The position numbers and the translations under genes are program-made. Shown here one piece after another: positions 55,919 through 64,000 of a stretch of DNA of 64,000 bases. Positions within the stretch are counted from its first letter, which is position 1, and each line of letters begins with the position of its first letter. The notes below the pieces were generated by a model. That model was not told the DNA's origin. It worked only from the letters and a program-made list of their open reading frames with translations, and did not search any database. This stretch comes from Rossellomorea aquimaris (lineage in GTDB: Bacteria; Bacillota; Bacilli; Bacillales; Bacillaceae_B), in assembly GCF_008180865.1 (NCBI RefSeq), contig NZ_VTEX01000002.1, positions 868,001 through 932,000 on the forward strand. Reading direction: 5' to 3'.

Positions 55919-57586
55919 CTATTCCGTTTTCAAAATTCCACCTGTACTGGCTGACGTGACAAGTTTGGCATATCGTGCTAAATAACCTTTTCTGATCTTT
56001 GGAGGTGGCTGTACCCACTCCTTTTGCCTGAACTGAAGTTCTGATTCTGAAACCATGAGGGAGATCGTTCGATTCGTGAGATCAATGAAGATGGGATCTC
56101 CATTTTCAACCACACCGATCGGTCCTCCTTCAGCCGCTTCCGGTGAGACATGACCGATTGAAATGCCCCGGGATGCTCCTGAAAATCGTCCATCTGTCAT
56201 GAGTGCTACTTTTTTTTCAAGTCCACGGCCTGCAATGGCTGCAGTCGGTGCCAGCATCTCCGGCATTCCCGGACCACCTTTTGGCCCTTCATATCGAATG
56301 ACCACGACATGACCTTCTTTTACTTCTCCACTTTCGATTCCGGCAAGGGCATCATCCTGAGATTCGTATACAATCGCTTCCCCCATGAATGTTTTAATGG
56401 ATGGGTCGACTGCACCGACTTTAATGACTCCCCCGTTTGGAGCGATATTTCCAAAGAGGACGGATAATCCTCCGACTGGACTGTGGGCATTTTCCCTGCG
56501 ACGAATGACGTCGTCATTTTGAATATGAGCATCCTTCACATTTTCATATAGTGACTTTCCTGTAACCGTAATGCGATCTTTGTGTACAGCTTCCATTTCA
56601 CATAGCTCTTTAATGATGGCGCTGACCCCGCCTGCATTGTGAACATCCTGCATGGAGTAATCAGATGCCGGGCTTATCTTAGATAAATACGGTACTCGTT
56701 CTGCCACTTTATTGATTCGGTTGATGTCATAATCGATTTCCGCTTCATTGGCAATCGCCAGTGTGTGGAGGACGGTATTGGTTGAACCTCCCATGGCCAT
56801 GTCTAAAGCGAATGCATCATCGATGGTGTCTTTTGTTATGATGTCTCTTGGTTTAATATCCTTCTTTACCATTTCCACCAGATATTTGGCTGCATCCTTG
56901 ATTAACTGATGCCGTTCTTCCGATGTAGCAACAATGGTGCCATTTCCCGGAGGAGCCATTCCAAGCATTTCCATCAGGGAATTCATGGAGTTCGCTGTGA
57001 ACATTCCTGAGCATGATCCGCATGTGGGACATGCATTGGCTTCAATGTCGAGAAGCTGTTCTGCCGTCATCCTTCCTGACTGATGGGCGCCTACTCCTTC
57101 GAAAACGGATACGAGTGATAATGGCTTCCCGTCGCTGGAAACCCCCGCTTCCATCGGGCCTCCTGATACAAAGACGGAAGGGACGTTTGTTCGGACAGCT
57201 GACATGAGCATTCCCGGTGTGATCTTGTCACAGTTCGGAATGTAGAACACTCCGTCGAACCAGTGAGCGTTGATGACGGTTTCTGCTGAGTCGGCAATCA
57301 GTTCCCGGCTCGGCAATGAGTACCTCATCCCGATATGTCCCATGGCGATTCCATCATCCACACCGATTGTGTTGAATTCGAATGGAATTCCGCCGGCTTC
57401 CCGGATCGCTTCTTTCACTACCTGGGCAAATCCGTTTAAATGCATATGACCGGGAATGATGTCGATATAAGAATTGCACACCCCGATAAATGGTTTTTCC
57501 ATGTCTTCGAGCTTGACTCCCGTAGCATATAGTAGGCTGCGGTGGGGAGCCCGGTCGATTCCTTTCTTGATCATGTCACTTCGCAC
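55919..57586 (-). CDS. ilvD: Dihydroxy-acid dehydratase
   Basis: The 555-residue iron-sulfur dehydratase starts at a GTG with GGAGGTGATGAC upstream. It has [14 protein letters not shown], the cluster cysteines in [30 protein letters not shown] and [17 protein letters not shown], and [20 protein letters not shown]. It makes 2-oxo acids for valine, leucine and isoleucine. The order ilvE-ilvD-T-box-ilvB means it lies before the attenuator. Confidence 0.96.
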   Translation of the reverse strand: MRSDMIKKGIDRAPHRSLLYATGVKLEDMEKPFIGVCNSYIDIIPGHMHLNGFAQVVKEAIREAGGIPFEFNTIGVDDGIAMGHIGMRYSLPSRELIADSAETVINAHWFDGVFYIPNCDKITPGMLMSAVRTNVPSVFVSGGPMEAGVSSDGKPLSLVSVFEGVGAHQSGRMTAEQLLDIEANACPTCGSCSGMFTANSMNSLMEMLGMAPPGNGTIVATSEERHQLIKDAAKYLVEMVKKDIKPRDIITKDTIDDAFALDMAMGGSTNTVLHTLAIANEAEIDYDINRINKVAERVPYLSKISPASDYSMQDVHNAGGVSAIIKELCEMEAVHKDRITVTGKSLYENVKDAHIQNDDVIRRRENAHSPVGGLSVLFGNIAPNGGVIKVGAVDPSIKTFMGEAIVYESQDDALAGIESGEVKEGHVVVIRYEGPKGGPGMPEMLAPTAAIAGRGLEKKVALMTDGRFSGASRGISIGHVSPEAAEGGPIGVVENGDPIFIDLTNRTISLMVSESELQFRQKEWVQPPPKIRKGYLARYAKLVTSASTGGILKTE

Positions 57587-57601
57587 GTCATCACCTCCAA
57601 C

Positions 57602-58501
57602 TTAGCCAACTTGAGCATTCTGTTTGTAAACTTTTCTTCCATCCTGCGTGACAGTGTTTCTGAACTCCTGCAATAATTGGGTTGTATACTTTCCAGGTTT
57701 TCCTTCACCGATTACACGGCCATCAACCTTTACAACGGCAATTACTTCTGCGGCTGTCCCTGTTAAGAACACTTCATCCGCTGTATACACATCATGACGG
57801 GTGAAGACTTCTTCCTTCATCTCGAATCCTAATTTACCGGCGATCTCGATGATGGCATTACGGGTGATCCCTTCAAGGGCCCCTACATATCCGGGAGGCG
57901 TAAGGATCTTTCCTTTTTTGACAATGAAGATATTGTCTGCGGATCCCTCTGCTACATATCCTTGATCGTTTAACATCAATGCTTCACTTACACCTGCAAG
58001 GTTCGCTTCGATTTTTACTAGAATGTTATTTAAGTAGTTTAAGGATTTAACCTTTGGCGAAAGAACATCTGCACGATTTCGGCGGCTGGCCACCGTAACG
58101 ATATCAATGCCCGTTTCGTATAAGCTTTTAGGGAATAGGGCTAATTGTTCTGCAATGACAATGATTTGTGGCTTCCTACAAGTAAATGGATCCAATCCGA
58201 GGTTTCCAACACCTCTAGAAATGACCACTCGTATGTAGGCATTCTCGAGTTGATTCTTTTTCAATGTATCTACGATAATGTCGCTCATCTCTTCTTTAGT
58301 GACTTCGATATGCAACATGATGGATTTTGCAGAATCATAAAGGCGATCAACATGCTCTTCCAGACGGAACACGTTCCCATCATACATTCGAATCCCTTCG
58401 AACACTCCATCTCCATATAGAAAACCATGGTCGTACACAGATACAACTGCGTCTTCCTTTTTTACAAATTGTCCGTCTAAGTAGATCCACTGTTCGTTCA
58501 T
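57602..58501 (-). CDS. ilvE: Branched-chain amino acid aminotransferase
   Basis: The ATG at 58501 (MNEQWIYLDGQFVKKEDA) has AAAGGA nine bases upstream; an ATG at 58510 is too close to it. The product of 299 residues is a class IV PLP enzyme with YDHGFLYGDGVFEGIRMY, VKSLNYLNNILVKIEA carrying the PLP lysine, LNDQGYVAEGSADNIFIV and FLTGTAAEVIAV. It is the short DAAT-like form. It is the first gene of the cluster and follows a good SigA promoter. Confidence 0.94.
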   Translation of the reverse strand: MNEQWIYLDGQFVKKEDAVVSVYDHGFLYGDGVFEGIRMYDGNVFRLEEHVDRLYDSAKSIMLHIEVTKEEMSDIIVDTLKKNQLENAYIRVVISRGVGNLGLDPFTCRKPQIIVIAEQLALFPKSLYETGIDIVTVASRRNRADVLSPKVKSLNYLNNILVKIEANLAGVSEALMLNDQGYVAEGSADNIFIVKKGKILTPPGYVGALEGITRNAIIEIAGKLGFEMKEEVFTRHDVYTADEVFLTGTAAEVIAVVKVDGRVIGEGKPGKYTTQLLQEFRNTVTQDGRKVYKQNAQVG

Positions 58502-58535
58502 GTTAATCATTCCTTTCCCGGTTGAAATTTATTTG

Positions 58536-58550
58536 ATTATTCAGAAATTT
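58536..58550. promoter_or_regulatory. CodY-like box in the ilvE leader
   Basis: ATTATTCAGAAATTT has three mismatches to the CodY consensus AATTTTCWGAAAATT and lies between the start point and ilvE, where CodY could block elongation. Confidence 0.5.
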
Positions 58551-58653
58551 ATCGTTGCAACGAAAGTCCGTTGACTTGGAGCACATTCGAACAGCCTGCT
58601 TGATTCGGTATTCCTGCTGTTTACTGCTGGCTCAGATTTTTTTATTGAGGACA

Positions 58654-58682
58654 ATATTACTCCCGTTTCCCGGTAAGGTCAA
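58654..58682 (-). promoter_or_regulatory. ilvE operon promoter
   Basis: On the reverse strand TTGACC (58677-58682) and TAATAT (58654-58659) lie 17 bases apart, predicting a start near 58647 and a leader of about 145 bases. Confidence 0.75.
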
Positions 58683-58728
58683 CAGGCTTTTTGTAAATTA
58701 TTTGACTATTTAGATTAATCTGATTATA

Positions 58729-58742
58729 AGTAAACGCTTACA
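58729..58742 (-). promoter_or_regulatory. cre site upstream of the ilvE promoter
   Basis: The reverse strand reads TGTAAGCGTTTACT, one mismatch to the cre consensus. It is centred about 89 bases before the predicted start, like the activating cre of B. subtilis ilvB. Confidence 0.65.
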
Positions 58743-59154
58743 TCTTTGTCCTTATAGAGTTTGTCGGGAGAAAAAAATATTTTAGATTTTTTTAATTATT
58801 AGGGTGAATGACGCTTCAGATCCCATGAGGAGCCCTTTTAAATATTTTTCGACAAAATCCTATGGGAATGGGGGTTTGGGGAGTTTAGACCTGTGTGCAT
58901 CTGACTGATTTATTCTCACTGTTTTTTTATAATTGAGAATTCAGTTTTCTATTAATATAGTAGGAATGAATTTTTATTAATCTGGTAAGACGTGATCAAT
59001 AAGTAATGCATTCAATACAAAACCTTTCATCCCCATAATCCGTAATGCCTTTCAAACTAGAATTTAATTTCATTCTTTCTACAATGATGAATAAGCTTTC
59101 ATAAAAAAATATATTCTCCCAAAAAGTAGTCGCCACTTTTTTAAACTCTATATA
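58743..59154. other. AT-rich region without a gene
   Basis: I see no supported gene, repeat or RNA in these 412 bases between the ilvE control region and the hmgA terminator. The sequence is rich in A and T runs. Confidence 0.5.
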
Positions 59155-59206
59155 AATAAAAAAGAATCAACCCAAGGAACCGGACGGCCTTTGGATTGAT
59201 TCTTCC
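59155..59206 (-). terminator. Terminator of the tyrosine-degradation operon
   Basis: AAGAATCAA-CCAA-GG and CC-TTTGG-TTGATTCTT form a long hairpin next to the hmgA stop; on the reverse strand it is followed by TTTTTTA. Confidence 0.85.
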
Positions 59207-59207
59207 T

Positions 59208-60353
59208 TTACACCCATGTAAACATATAATTCGGATCTTCGACATCCTTTGCTTTTTTGACGATCTTCAACGGTTTAAAAGTATCGATCATCACAGCGAG
59301 CTCGAGGGTTTCTTTTTTCCCGATACTGGCTTCTGTCGTTCCTGGATGAGGGCCGTGTGGAATCCCGCTCGGGTGGAGGGTAATCGATCCTTCTTTGATT
59401 CCCTTTCTGCTCATGAAGTTTCCTTCCACATAGTACAGCAGCTCATCACTGTTCACATTGCTATGATTATAAGGAGCCGGAATTGATTCCGGATGGTAGT
59501 CGTATAGTCTTGGAACAAATGAGCAGACAACGAAGTTATGTCCTTCAAACGTTTGATGAACTGGAGGCGGCTGATGTACGCGTCCTGTAATAGGCTCAAA
59601 ATCCTCGATGTTGAACACCCAAGGATAAAGATAACCATCCCAGCCGACGACGTCCAGTGGATGGTGATTTAACACATGGGAATGAAGCGCTCCCCGTGAT
59701 TTAGTGATCACTTCGAATTCGCCCTCTTCATCCATGGTTGCAAGCTTCTCAGGTCCCCGCAGATCCCGCTCACAAAACGGACTGTGCTCCAGCAACTGAC
59801 CGTACTCATTTCGATAACGTCGAGGTGTGGTAATCTGACTGAAGGACTCGACGATCAGCATCTTCGTCTCTTCTTCAGGAACAACACGGTAGATGGTCCC
59901 GATCGGAATCACCACATAATCCCCTTTTCCATAGGTGAGCGTTCCGAACATCGTCTCTACCTTTCCTTTACCAAAATGGATATAAAGCATTTCGTCCCCG
60001 TCACCATTCCGATAAAAGCTTTTCATCTCTTCTGTTACATAGGCGGTTCCAATCAATAAATCGGAATTACCAAGTAAATATTCACGGCTCTTTAAGGCAC
60101 AGCCTTTTTTCTCGACTCTGTCTGTAAAGAAATGTCGATGACGAAGAGCACCCTCTTCCTCAAACTCCGGCATATAACTCCCTAAATACTCTGTTTTCGC
60201 CACAGCCGTCGGCAAGTGATGATGATACAGAATCGACTGTGTCCCTGAGAACCCCTTCGTCCCCATGACCTGCTCCCTGTAGAGCGTGCCATCATCCTTT
60301 TTAAACATGGTGTGACGTTTGTGAGGTATTTTCCCCAGTTGACGATAGTACAT
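59208..60353 (-). CDS. hmgA: Homogentisate 1,2-dioxygenase
   Basis: The ATG at 60353 (MYYRQLGKIPHKRHTMFKKD) follows GAGAGGAGGAAAA; the frame is open to 60398 but that part is the FAH gene end, which it overlaps by 53 bases. The 381-residue cupin-type enzyme has YIHFGKGKVETMFGTLTYGKGDYVVIP, PPPVHQTFEGHNFVVCSF and LHPSGIPHGPHPGTTE, whose histidines and glutamate bind iron. It opens homogentisate to maleylacetoacetate. It is last in the tyrosine-degradation operon. Confidence 0.94.
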   Translation of the reverse strand: MYYRQLGKIPHKRHTMFKKDDGTLYREQVMGTKGFSGTQSILYHHHLPTAVAKTEYLGSYMPEFEEEGALRHRHFFTDRVEKKGCALKSREYLLGNSDLLIGTAYVTEEMKSFYRNGDGDEMLYIHFGKGKVETMFGTLTYGKGDYVVIPIGTIYRVVPEEETKMLIVESFSQITTPRRYRNEYGQLLEHSPFCERDLRGPEKLATMDEEGEFEVITKSRGALHSHVLNHHPLDVVGWDGYLYPWVFNIEDFEPITGRVHQPPPVHQTFEGHNFVVCSFVPRLYDYHPESIPAPYNHSNVNSDELLYYVEGNFMSRKGIKEGSITLHPSGIPHGPHPGTTEASIGKKETLELAVMIDTFKPLKIVKKAKDVEDPNYMFTWV

Positions 60354-61284
60354 GGTTTTCCTCCTCTCTTTTCTCTGCAATCCTATTACGCAAAACACCT
60401 ATGCCCGCGATCTCTAATTCCACTACGTCCCCAGGCTTCAACCACGGATGCGTTTCAGTTCCCAGCTCTAAAATACATCCTGTTCCAACAGTTCCAGATC
60501 CAATCACTTCGCCGGGATACAGGGTGACGTCTTTCGAGGCGCGCTCGATCATGTCTGCAAATGTATAATGAATGTCCTGATAATTCCCCTCGGATAAGAG
60601 TTTCCCATTCACTTTTGCCGTCATAGGAAGATCAAAGCGGTCTCCCCTGCGATAGGTTTCCAGTTCATCCTTCGTCACTAAATAAGGACCGAAAGAAGTG
60701 GCAAAGTCCTTTCCTTTCGCTGGACCAAGTCCTACTTTCATCTCGTGCTTCTGGATGTCTCTAGCACTCCAATCGTTCATGATGAAATAGCCGTAAATAT
60801 GGTCTTCTGCGTTTTCTTTTGAAATGTTTGTTCCTTCTTTCCCGATCACGCAGGCGATTTCCAATTCATAATCGAGCCACTCACATCCAGCAGGTTTCGC
60901 GATGTGGTCGAGAGGACCTTTTACAGCTAAGTGATTGGTAAAATAAAAGACGGGGATGTCATACCATTCCGGCACCACATCGAGTCCCCTCCGTTTACGG
61001 GCCGTTTTCACGTGCTCTTCAAACGCATAGAAATCCCGGATGCTTACAGGCCTTGGAATCGGCGACTTCAGGGTGACATCACCTAATGAATGCACTCCCG
61101 TGTCTTTCTCCGAAATAGTGCCGAGCTCTTTCATCCGTTTTAGGCCTTCGTCTCCAAGATCGATGATGGATAACATATCTTTAGGGAGCAAACCTCCGCT
61201 CACAGCATGGATGTCCACGACAAGTTCACCCTGAACGATCCCCGCCCTTACTTCTCCTTCTTTTAAAAAACTAACCAGCTTCAC
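60301..61284 (-). CDS. Fumarylacetoacetate hydrolase family protein
   Basis: The 327-residue protein starts with a GTG after AAAGGTGATG. The FAH fold is seen in PVSIRDFYAFEEHVKTARKRRG, WYDIPVFYFTNH, DYELEIACVIGKEGTNI with the metal-binding Glu residues, YFIMNDWSARDIQ and GSGTVGTGCILELG. Beside hmgA it should act as fumarylacetoacetase, cleaving to fumarate and acetoacetate; the family also includes other hydrolases. A maleylacetoacetate isomerase is not seen in the window. Confidence 0.92.
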   Translation of the reverse strand: MKLVSFLKEGEVRAGIVQGELVVDIHAVSGGLLPKDMLSIIDLGDEGLKRMKELGTISEKDTGVHSLGDVTLKSPIPRPVSIRDFYAFEEHVKTARKRRGLDVVPEWYDIPVFYFTNHLAVKGPLDHIAKPAGCEWLDYELEIACVIGKEGTNISKENAEDHIYGYFIMNDWSARDIQKHEMKVGLGPAKGKDFATSFGPYLVTKDELETYRRGDRFDLPMTAKVNGKLLSEGNYQDIHYTFADMIERASKDVTLYPGEVIGSGTVGTGCILELGTETHPWLKPGDVVELEIAGIGVLRNRIAEKREEENHVLSSTGENTSQTSHHV

Positions 61285-61290
61285 GTGTCA

Positions 61291-61902
61291 TCACCTTTTT
61301 CGAATCAATTCAAATGAATCGGATAATGGTTTGGTGTACATTTGACCGGCAAGCCTTCCCACCGGTTTGAGTTTCTCTGAATCTATCTTTCCATCGTAAT
61401 AGAGTTCATCATTAATCCTTACACACTCAACTTTCCCGATGACCAGGCTCCCTGCACCTGGATGATCGCCAAAGTGAAGAACTTCATGAAGGACGCATTC
61501 CAATTGCACTTTGCTTTCAGATACTCCTGGAGGCTTTACCGTAATGGACTCCTTCTTCGCCAGCCCGACCTGCTCAAATTCATCAACGCCAGGTTCAAAT
61601 TCAATGGCACAGTTATTCATTTTCTCCACAAATTCTTCACTTACGATATTGATGACGAATTCCCTCGATTTCTCGATATTTCGGAGGGTATCCTTCTTGC
61701 TTCCATCCTTCCCTCTTCTCATGGGGGAGAAGCAGACGAGCATAGGCTCTGCACAAATCGCCGTAAAGAAGCTGTAAGGTGCCAGGTTCGCAATCCCATC
61801 TTCATCAAGGGATGAAACAAAGGCAATCGGCCGGGGCAAAATCGAGCCTATCATCAGTTTATAAGCAGACTGCCACTCAAGCGTCTGGGGTTTGATATCC
61901 AT
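61291..61902 (-). CDS. Flavin reductase family protein
   Basis: The 203-residue protein begins WQSAYKLMIGSILPRPIAFVSSLDEDG and has ANLAPYSFFTAICAEPMLVCFSP, the FMN-binding split-barrel of the DIM6/NTAB family, and GAGSLVIGKVECV near the end. It likely supplies reduced flavin or binds FMN. Its role in the tyrosine cluster is not known. The start is adjacent to the stop of the aminotransferase gene, so it is coupled; GGAGGGG precedes the ATG. Confidence 0.92.
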   Translation of the reverse strand: MDIKPQTLEWQSAYKLMIGSILPRPIAFVSSLDEDGIANLAPYSFFTAICAEPMLVCFSPMRRGKDGSKKDTLRNIEKSREFVINIVSEEFVEKMNNCAIEFEPGVDEFEQVGLAKKESITVKPPGVSESKVQLECVLHEVLHFGDHPGAGSLVIGKVECVRINDELYYDGKIDSEKLKPVGRLAGQMYTKPLSDSFELIRKR

Positions 61903-63012
61903 TTAGTTCACCCCTCCGTTTTGCAAAATGTCTTCCAGTGCTCCAACGAATCTCTTGTTATCGTCCCGTGTTCCGATCGTGACACGAACCGTTGTAGGGT
62001 ATCCGAGAAGAGTTCCTGAACGAACGACGAGCCCCCTTTTCACAAGCTCATATGAGACCGTGTCACCATTCATACCTGTGTCCACCATGATAAAGTTCGA
62101 TTGAGAAGGAAAATAAGCTATCCCCAGACGATCAAATTCACTTTCCAAATAAAGACGACCCTGCTCGTTCTTATGGGTACATTCCCTAATAAACGCTTGA
62201 TCCTCCAGGGCAATGATCGCTGACTTCTGGGCAACGGTATTCACATTGAAGACATCTTTCACTTTACGGAGCTGTTCTGCAATCTCCTCATTCATGACCC
62301 CGAACCCGACTCTTAGTCCGGCCAGGCCATATATTTTCGAAAAGGTTCTAAGAACGATCAGGTTTTCGAATGCTGACAGGAGAGGCAGGGTTTCTAAGTA
62401 GTCATCAGTTGTAACGTATTCCATATAGGCTTCATCCACCACTATCAGGATATGCGAAGGGACGCTCTCGATAAATTGCAGGAGTTCTCTTTTTCCGACA
62501 ATGGTTCCAGTCGGGTTATTGGGATTACACACAAAGATCAGCTTCGTTTTTGGAGTGATCTGGTCATGCATCCCCTGCAAGTCATGGGTACCGTTTACGA
62601 GTGCGACAATGACCGGAGAGCCTCCCTCTAGGAACACATTGGTTCTATACCTGGGAAACGTAACATCGGCCATGATAGCTTCGTCGCCACTGCTCAAATA
62701 GGCCCTCGTCAACAGCCGGATCACTTCATCCGAGCCATTCCCGAATACAATCTGTTCTTTCGGTACCCCTAAAAACGCTGAAACCTTATGACTAAGATCG
62801 ACAGCAGCTCCGTCCGGATACAAAAACAGGTCGCTCCCATTTTCTTTAAACCACTGCTTCACTTTCGGGGAGCAGCCATATATATTTTCATTTTCTGACA
62901 GCTTTCTGATTGAGGAGAGACCATGCTCCTTCTGTAAGTCGCCAAGCGTCTTCCCCAGCACGTATGGAGCAATATGTGTGACTGCTTCTCTTGTTTTGAA
63001 CTTTAATGTCAT
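61903..63012 (-). CDS. Histidinol-phosphate/aromatic aminotransferase family (HisC-like)
   Basis: The 369-residue fold-I aminotransferase has KLSENENIYGCSPKV, VFGNGSDEVIRLLTRAY, CNPNNPTGTIVGKREL, VVDEAYMEYV and LRTFSKIYGLAGLRVGFG with the PLP lysine, and ends with VRVTIGTRDDN. Its position between flavin reductase and hppD suggests it deaminates tyrosine or phenylalanine to the 2-oxo acid used by HppD, not histidine biosynthesis; that is inference from context. A TATAAT-like -10 lies about 95 bases upstream. Confidence 0.9.
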   Translation of the reverse strand: MTLKFKTREAVTHIAPYVLGKTLGDLQKEHGLSSIRKLSENENIYGCSPKVKQWFKENGSDLFLYPDGAAVDLSHKVSAFLGVPKEQIVFGNGSDEVIRLLTRAYLSSGDEAIMADVTFPRYRTNVFLEGGSPVIVALVNGTHDLQGMHDQITPKTKLIFVCNPNNPTGTIVGKRELLQFIESVPSHILIVVDEAYMEYVTTDDYLETLPLLSAFENLIVLRTFSKIYGLAGLRVGFGVMNEEIAEQLRKVKDVFNVNTVAQKSAIIALEDQAFIRECTHKNEQGRLYLESEFDRLGIAYFPSQSNFIMVDTGMNGDTVSYELVKRGLVVRSGTLLGYPTTVRVTIGTRDDNKRFVGALEDILQNGGVN

Positions 63013-63199
63013 ACATGAATCCTCGCCTTCCTCATGGATGAAGGGGGTCGACTCACGTGTTAGCTTATCTTCTGTTCAAATATGGTACCTGCAAACTGTA
63101 CGATATTATAAGTAGAAGCAGCTAATCTCTTCATGAGTTAACCCCCTGACCGGTCCTTTGACCCCCGTTATATATGCTAATCTCTATCTATTTTTTATT

Positions 63200-64000
63200 T
63201 TATAGGTTTCCTCTGCGTTCTTGCTCACGCTCGATGGATTCGAATAGTGCTTTGAAGTTTCCTTCTCCGAACCCTCTTGCCCCCTTACGTTGAATCACTT
63301 CAATGAAAAGAGTTGGACGATCTACGATTGGCTTTGTGAATATTTGAAGCAGGTAGCCTTCGTCATCACGGTCGACAAGAATATTCAACTCTTTGATTTT
63401 GGAGATCTCTTCATCGATTTCCCCTACACGCTCTGAAAGCATGTCGTAATAGGAATCAGGAGTATTTAGGAATTCCACACCATTCTCTTTCAGGATGCCG
63501 ACTGTCTTCACGATATCCTCGGTCAGGATGGCAATATGCTGCACCCCTGGACCACCGTAGAACTCAAGATATTCCTGAATTTGTGATTTGCGTTTTCCTT
63601 CAGCAGGCTCATTGATCGGGAATTTAATGCGGCCGCCGTTATGCATCACCTTGGACATAAGGGCTGAGTATTCGGTTGTAATGTCTTCATTTGTAAAGTG
63701 ACGCATTTCCTTGAAGCCCATGACTTTTTCATAGTACTCCACCCACTCTTCCATACGCTCCACATTTCCTACTACATGGTCCACAGCGATGATACCGGCA
63801 TCTTCATGTTTAAGCGCAGAATCATATTTTTCAAAGCCCGGCATGAAGATCCCTTTATAGTCTTTACGCTCCACAAGGGTATGGATCGTATCCCCGTATG
63901 TACCAATGATGGCTTTTTTCAATTGTCCATTATCATCTTCTAGCGTCGATGGTGGCATGATTTCAATTGCACCGCGGGACACCGCTCCAGTGTAAGCCTT
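63200..64000 (-). CDS. hppD: 4-hydroxyphenylpyruvate dioxygenase, C-terminal part
   Basis: The reading frame continues through the window edge, so the 5' part (about 100 residues) is missing; 266 residues are visible. The iron ligands are His in IIAVDHVVGNV, His in GGPGVQHIAILTEDI and Glu in PTLFIEVIQRKGARGFGEGNFKALF, the standard HPPD facial triad and C-terminal helix. The enzyme turns 4-hydroxyphenylpyruvate into homogentisate, the substrate of HmgA. The 187 bases to the HisC-like gene contain no clear terminator. Confidence 0.94.
   Translation of the reverse strand, partial: KAYTGAVSRGAIEIMPPSTLEDDNGQLKKAIIGTYGDTIHTLVERKDYKGIFMPGFEKYDSALKHEDAGIIAVDHVVGNVERMEEWVEYYEKVMGFKEMRHFTNEDITTEYSALMSKVMHNGGRIKFPINEPAEGKRKSQIQEYLEFYGGPGVQHIAILTEDIVKTVGILKENGVEFLNTPDSYYDMLSERVGEIDEEISKIKELNILVDRDDEGYLLQIFTKPIVDRPTLFIEVIQRKGARGFGEGNFKALFESIEREQERRGNL

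Overview
The window is a chromosomal segment of a low-to-mid GC, spore-former-type Bacillaceae (Bacillus/Rossellomorea-like). This is judged from AGGAGG-type ribosome binding sites, leftward operons closed by U-rich hairpins, a T-box leader, CcpA cre and CodY-like sites, a LexA/DinR-type box, and close relatives of B. subtilis SwrC, YerO, YeeI, YjcD and YfmL. No rRNA, tRNA, CRISPR array, prophage or insertion sequence was seen. Almost everything is ordinary core or catabolic gene content; the interesting material sits in the gaps.

Layout. 1-7.9 kb: the edge of a SpoVB-type flippase, then a beta-glucoside operon (LacI regulator, binding lipoprotein, two permeases, GH1 beta-glucosidase, GH30 enzyme) with LacI-type palindromes. 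8-12.2 kb: SwrC-like RND exporter and divergent YerO-like TetR repressor sharing three operators. 12.2-18.3 kb: DUF1284 protein, SDR-like oxidoreductase, three tiny acidic proteins, an unrecognised 654-residue protein with a papain-like Cys/His/Asn arrangement next to an ATP-grasp ligase, and YeeI/YebC2. 18.4-22.6 kb: gluconate kinase and permease with a divergent RpiR-type regulator. 23-31 kb: a sodium:solute symporter, a sigma-54 operon (YjiH-type membrane protein, class III aminotransferase) with its PAS/AAA+ activator, and kynureninase plus kynurenine formamidase.

31.0-31.9 kb holds what I consider the most notable element: a 30-residue holin-like toxin ORF with a sequestered strong ribosome binding site, a convergent antisense RNA overlapping its 3' end, and a LexA-type SOS box over its promoter. 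This looks like an SOS-controlled type I toxin-antitoxin locus. 31.9-42.6 kb: YjcD helicase, a gap with two kinds of structured repeat (a dispersed hairpin element and a tandem RNA-like element with compensatory changes), a GNAT, a YtcJ-type amidohydrolase, YfmL, an orphan sensor kinase, a Na+/H+ antiporter and a frameshifted AbrB-like gene.

42.6-58.5 kb: amino-acid biosynthesis, hom-thrC-thrB and ilvE-ilvD-[T-box]-ilvB-ilvN-ilvC-leuA-leuB-leuC-leuD-ilvA. The leucine-type T-box lies inside the cluster, after ilvD, so ilvE/ilvD and the downstream genes can be regulated differently; a cre and a CodY-like site lie at the ilvE promoter. Threonine made by hom-thrCB feeds ilvA at the end of the ilv-leu operon. 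59.2-64 kb: tyrosine/homogentisate degradation (hmgA, FAH-family hydrolase, flavin reductase, HisC-like aminotransferase, hppD, cut by the window edge). Where the upstream-most start had no ribosome binding site I moved the start inward; this is stated per gene.
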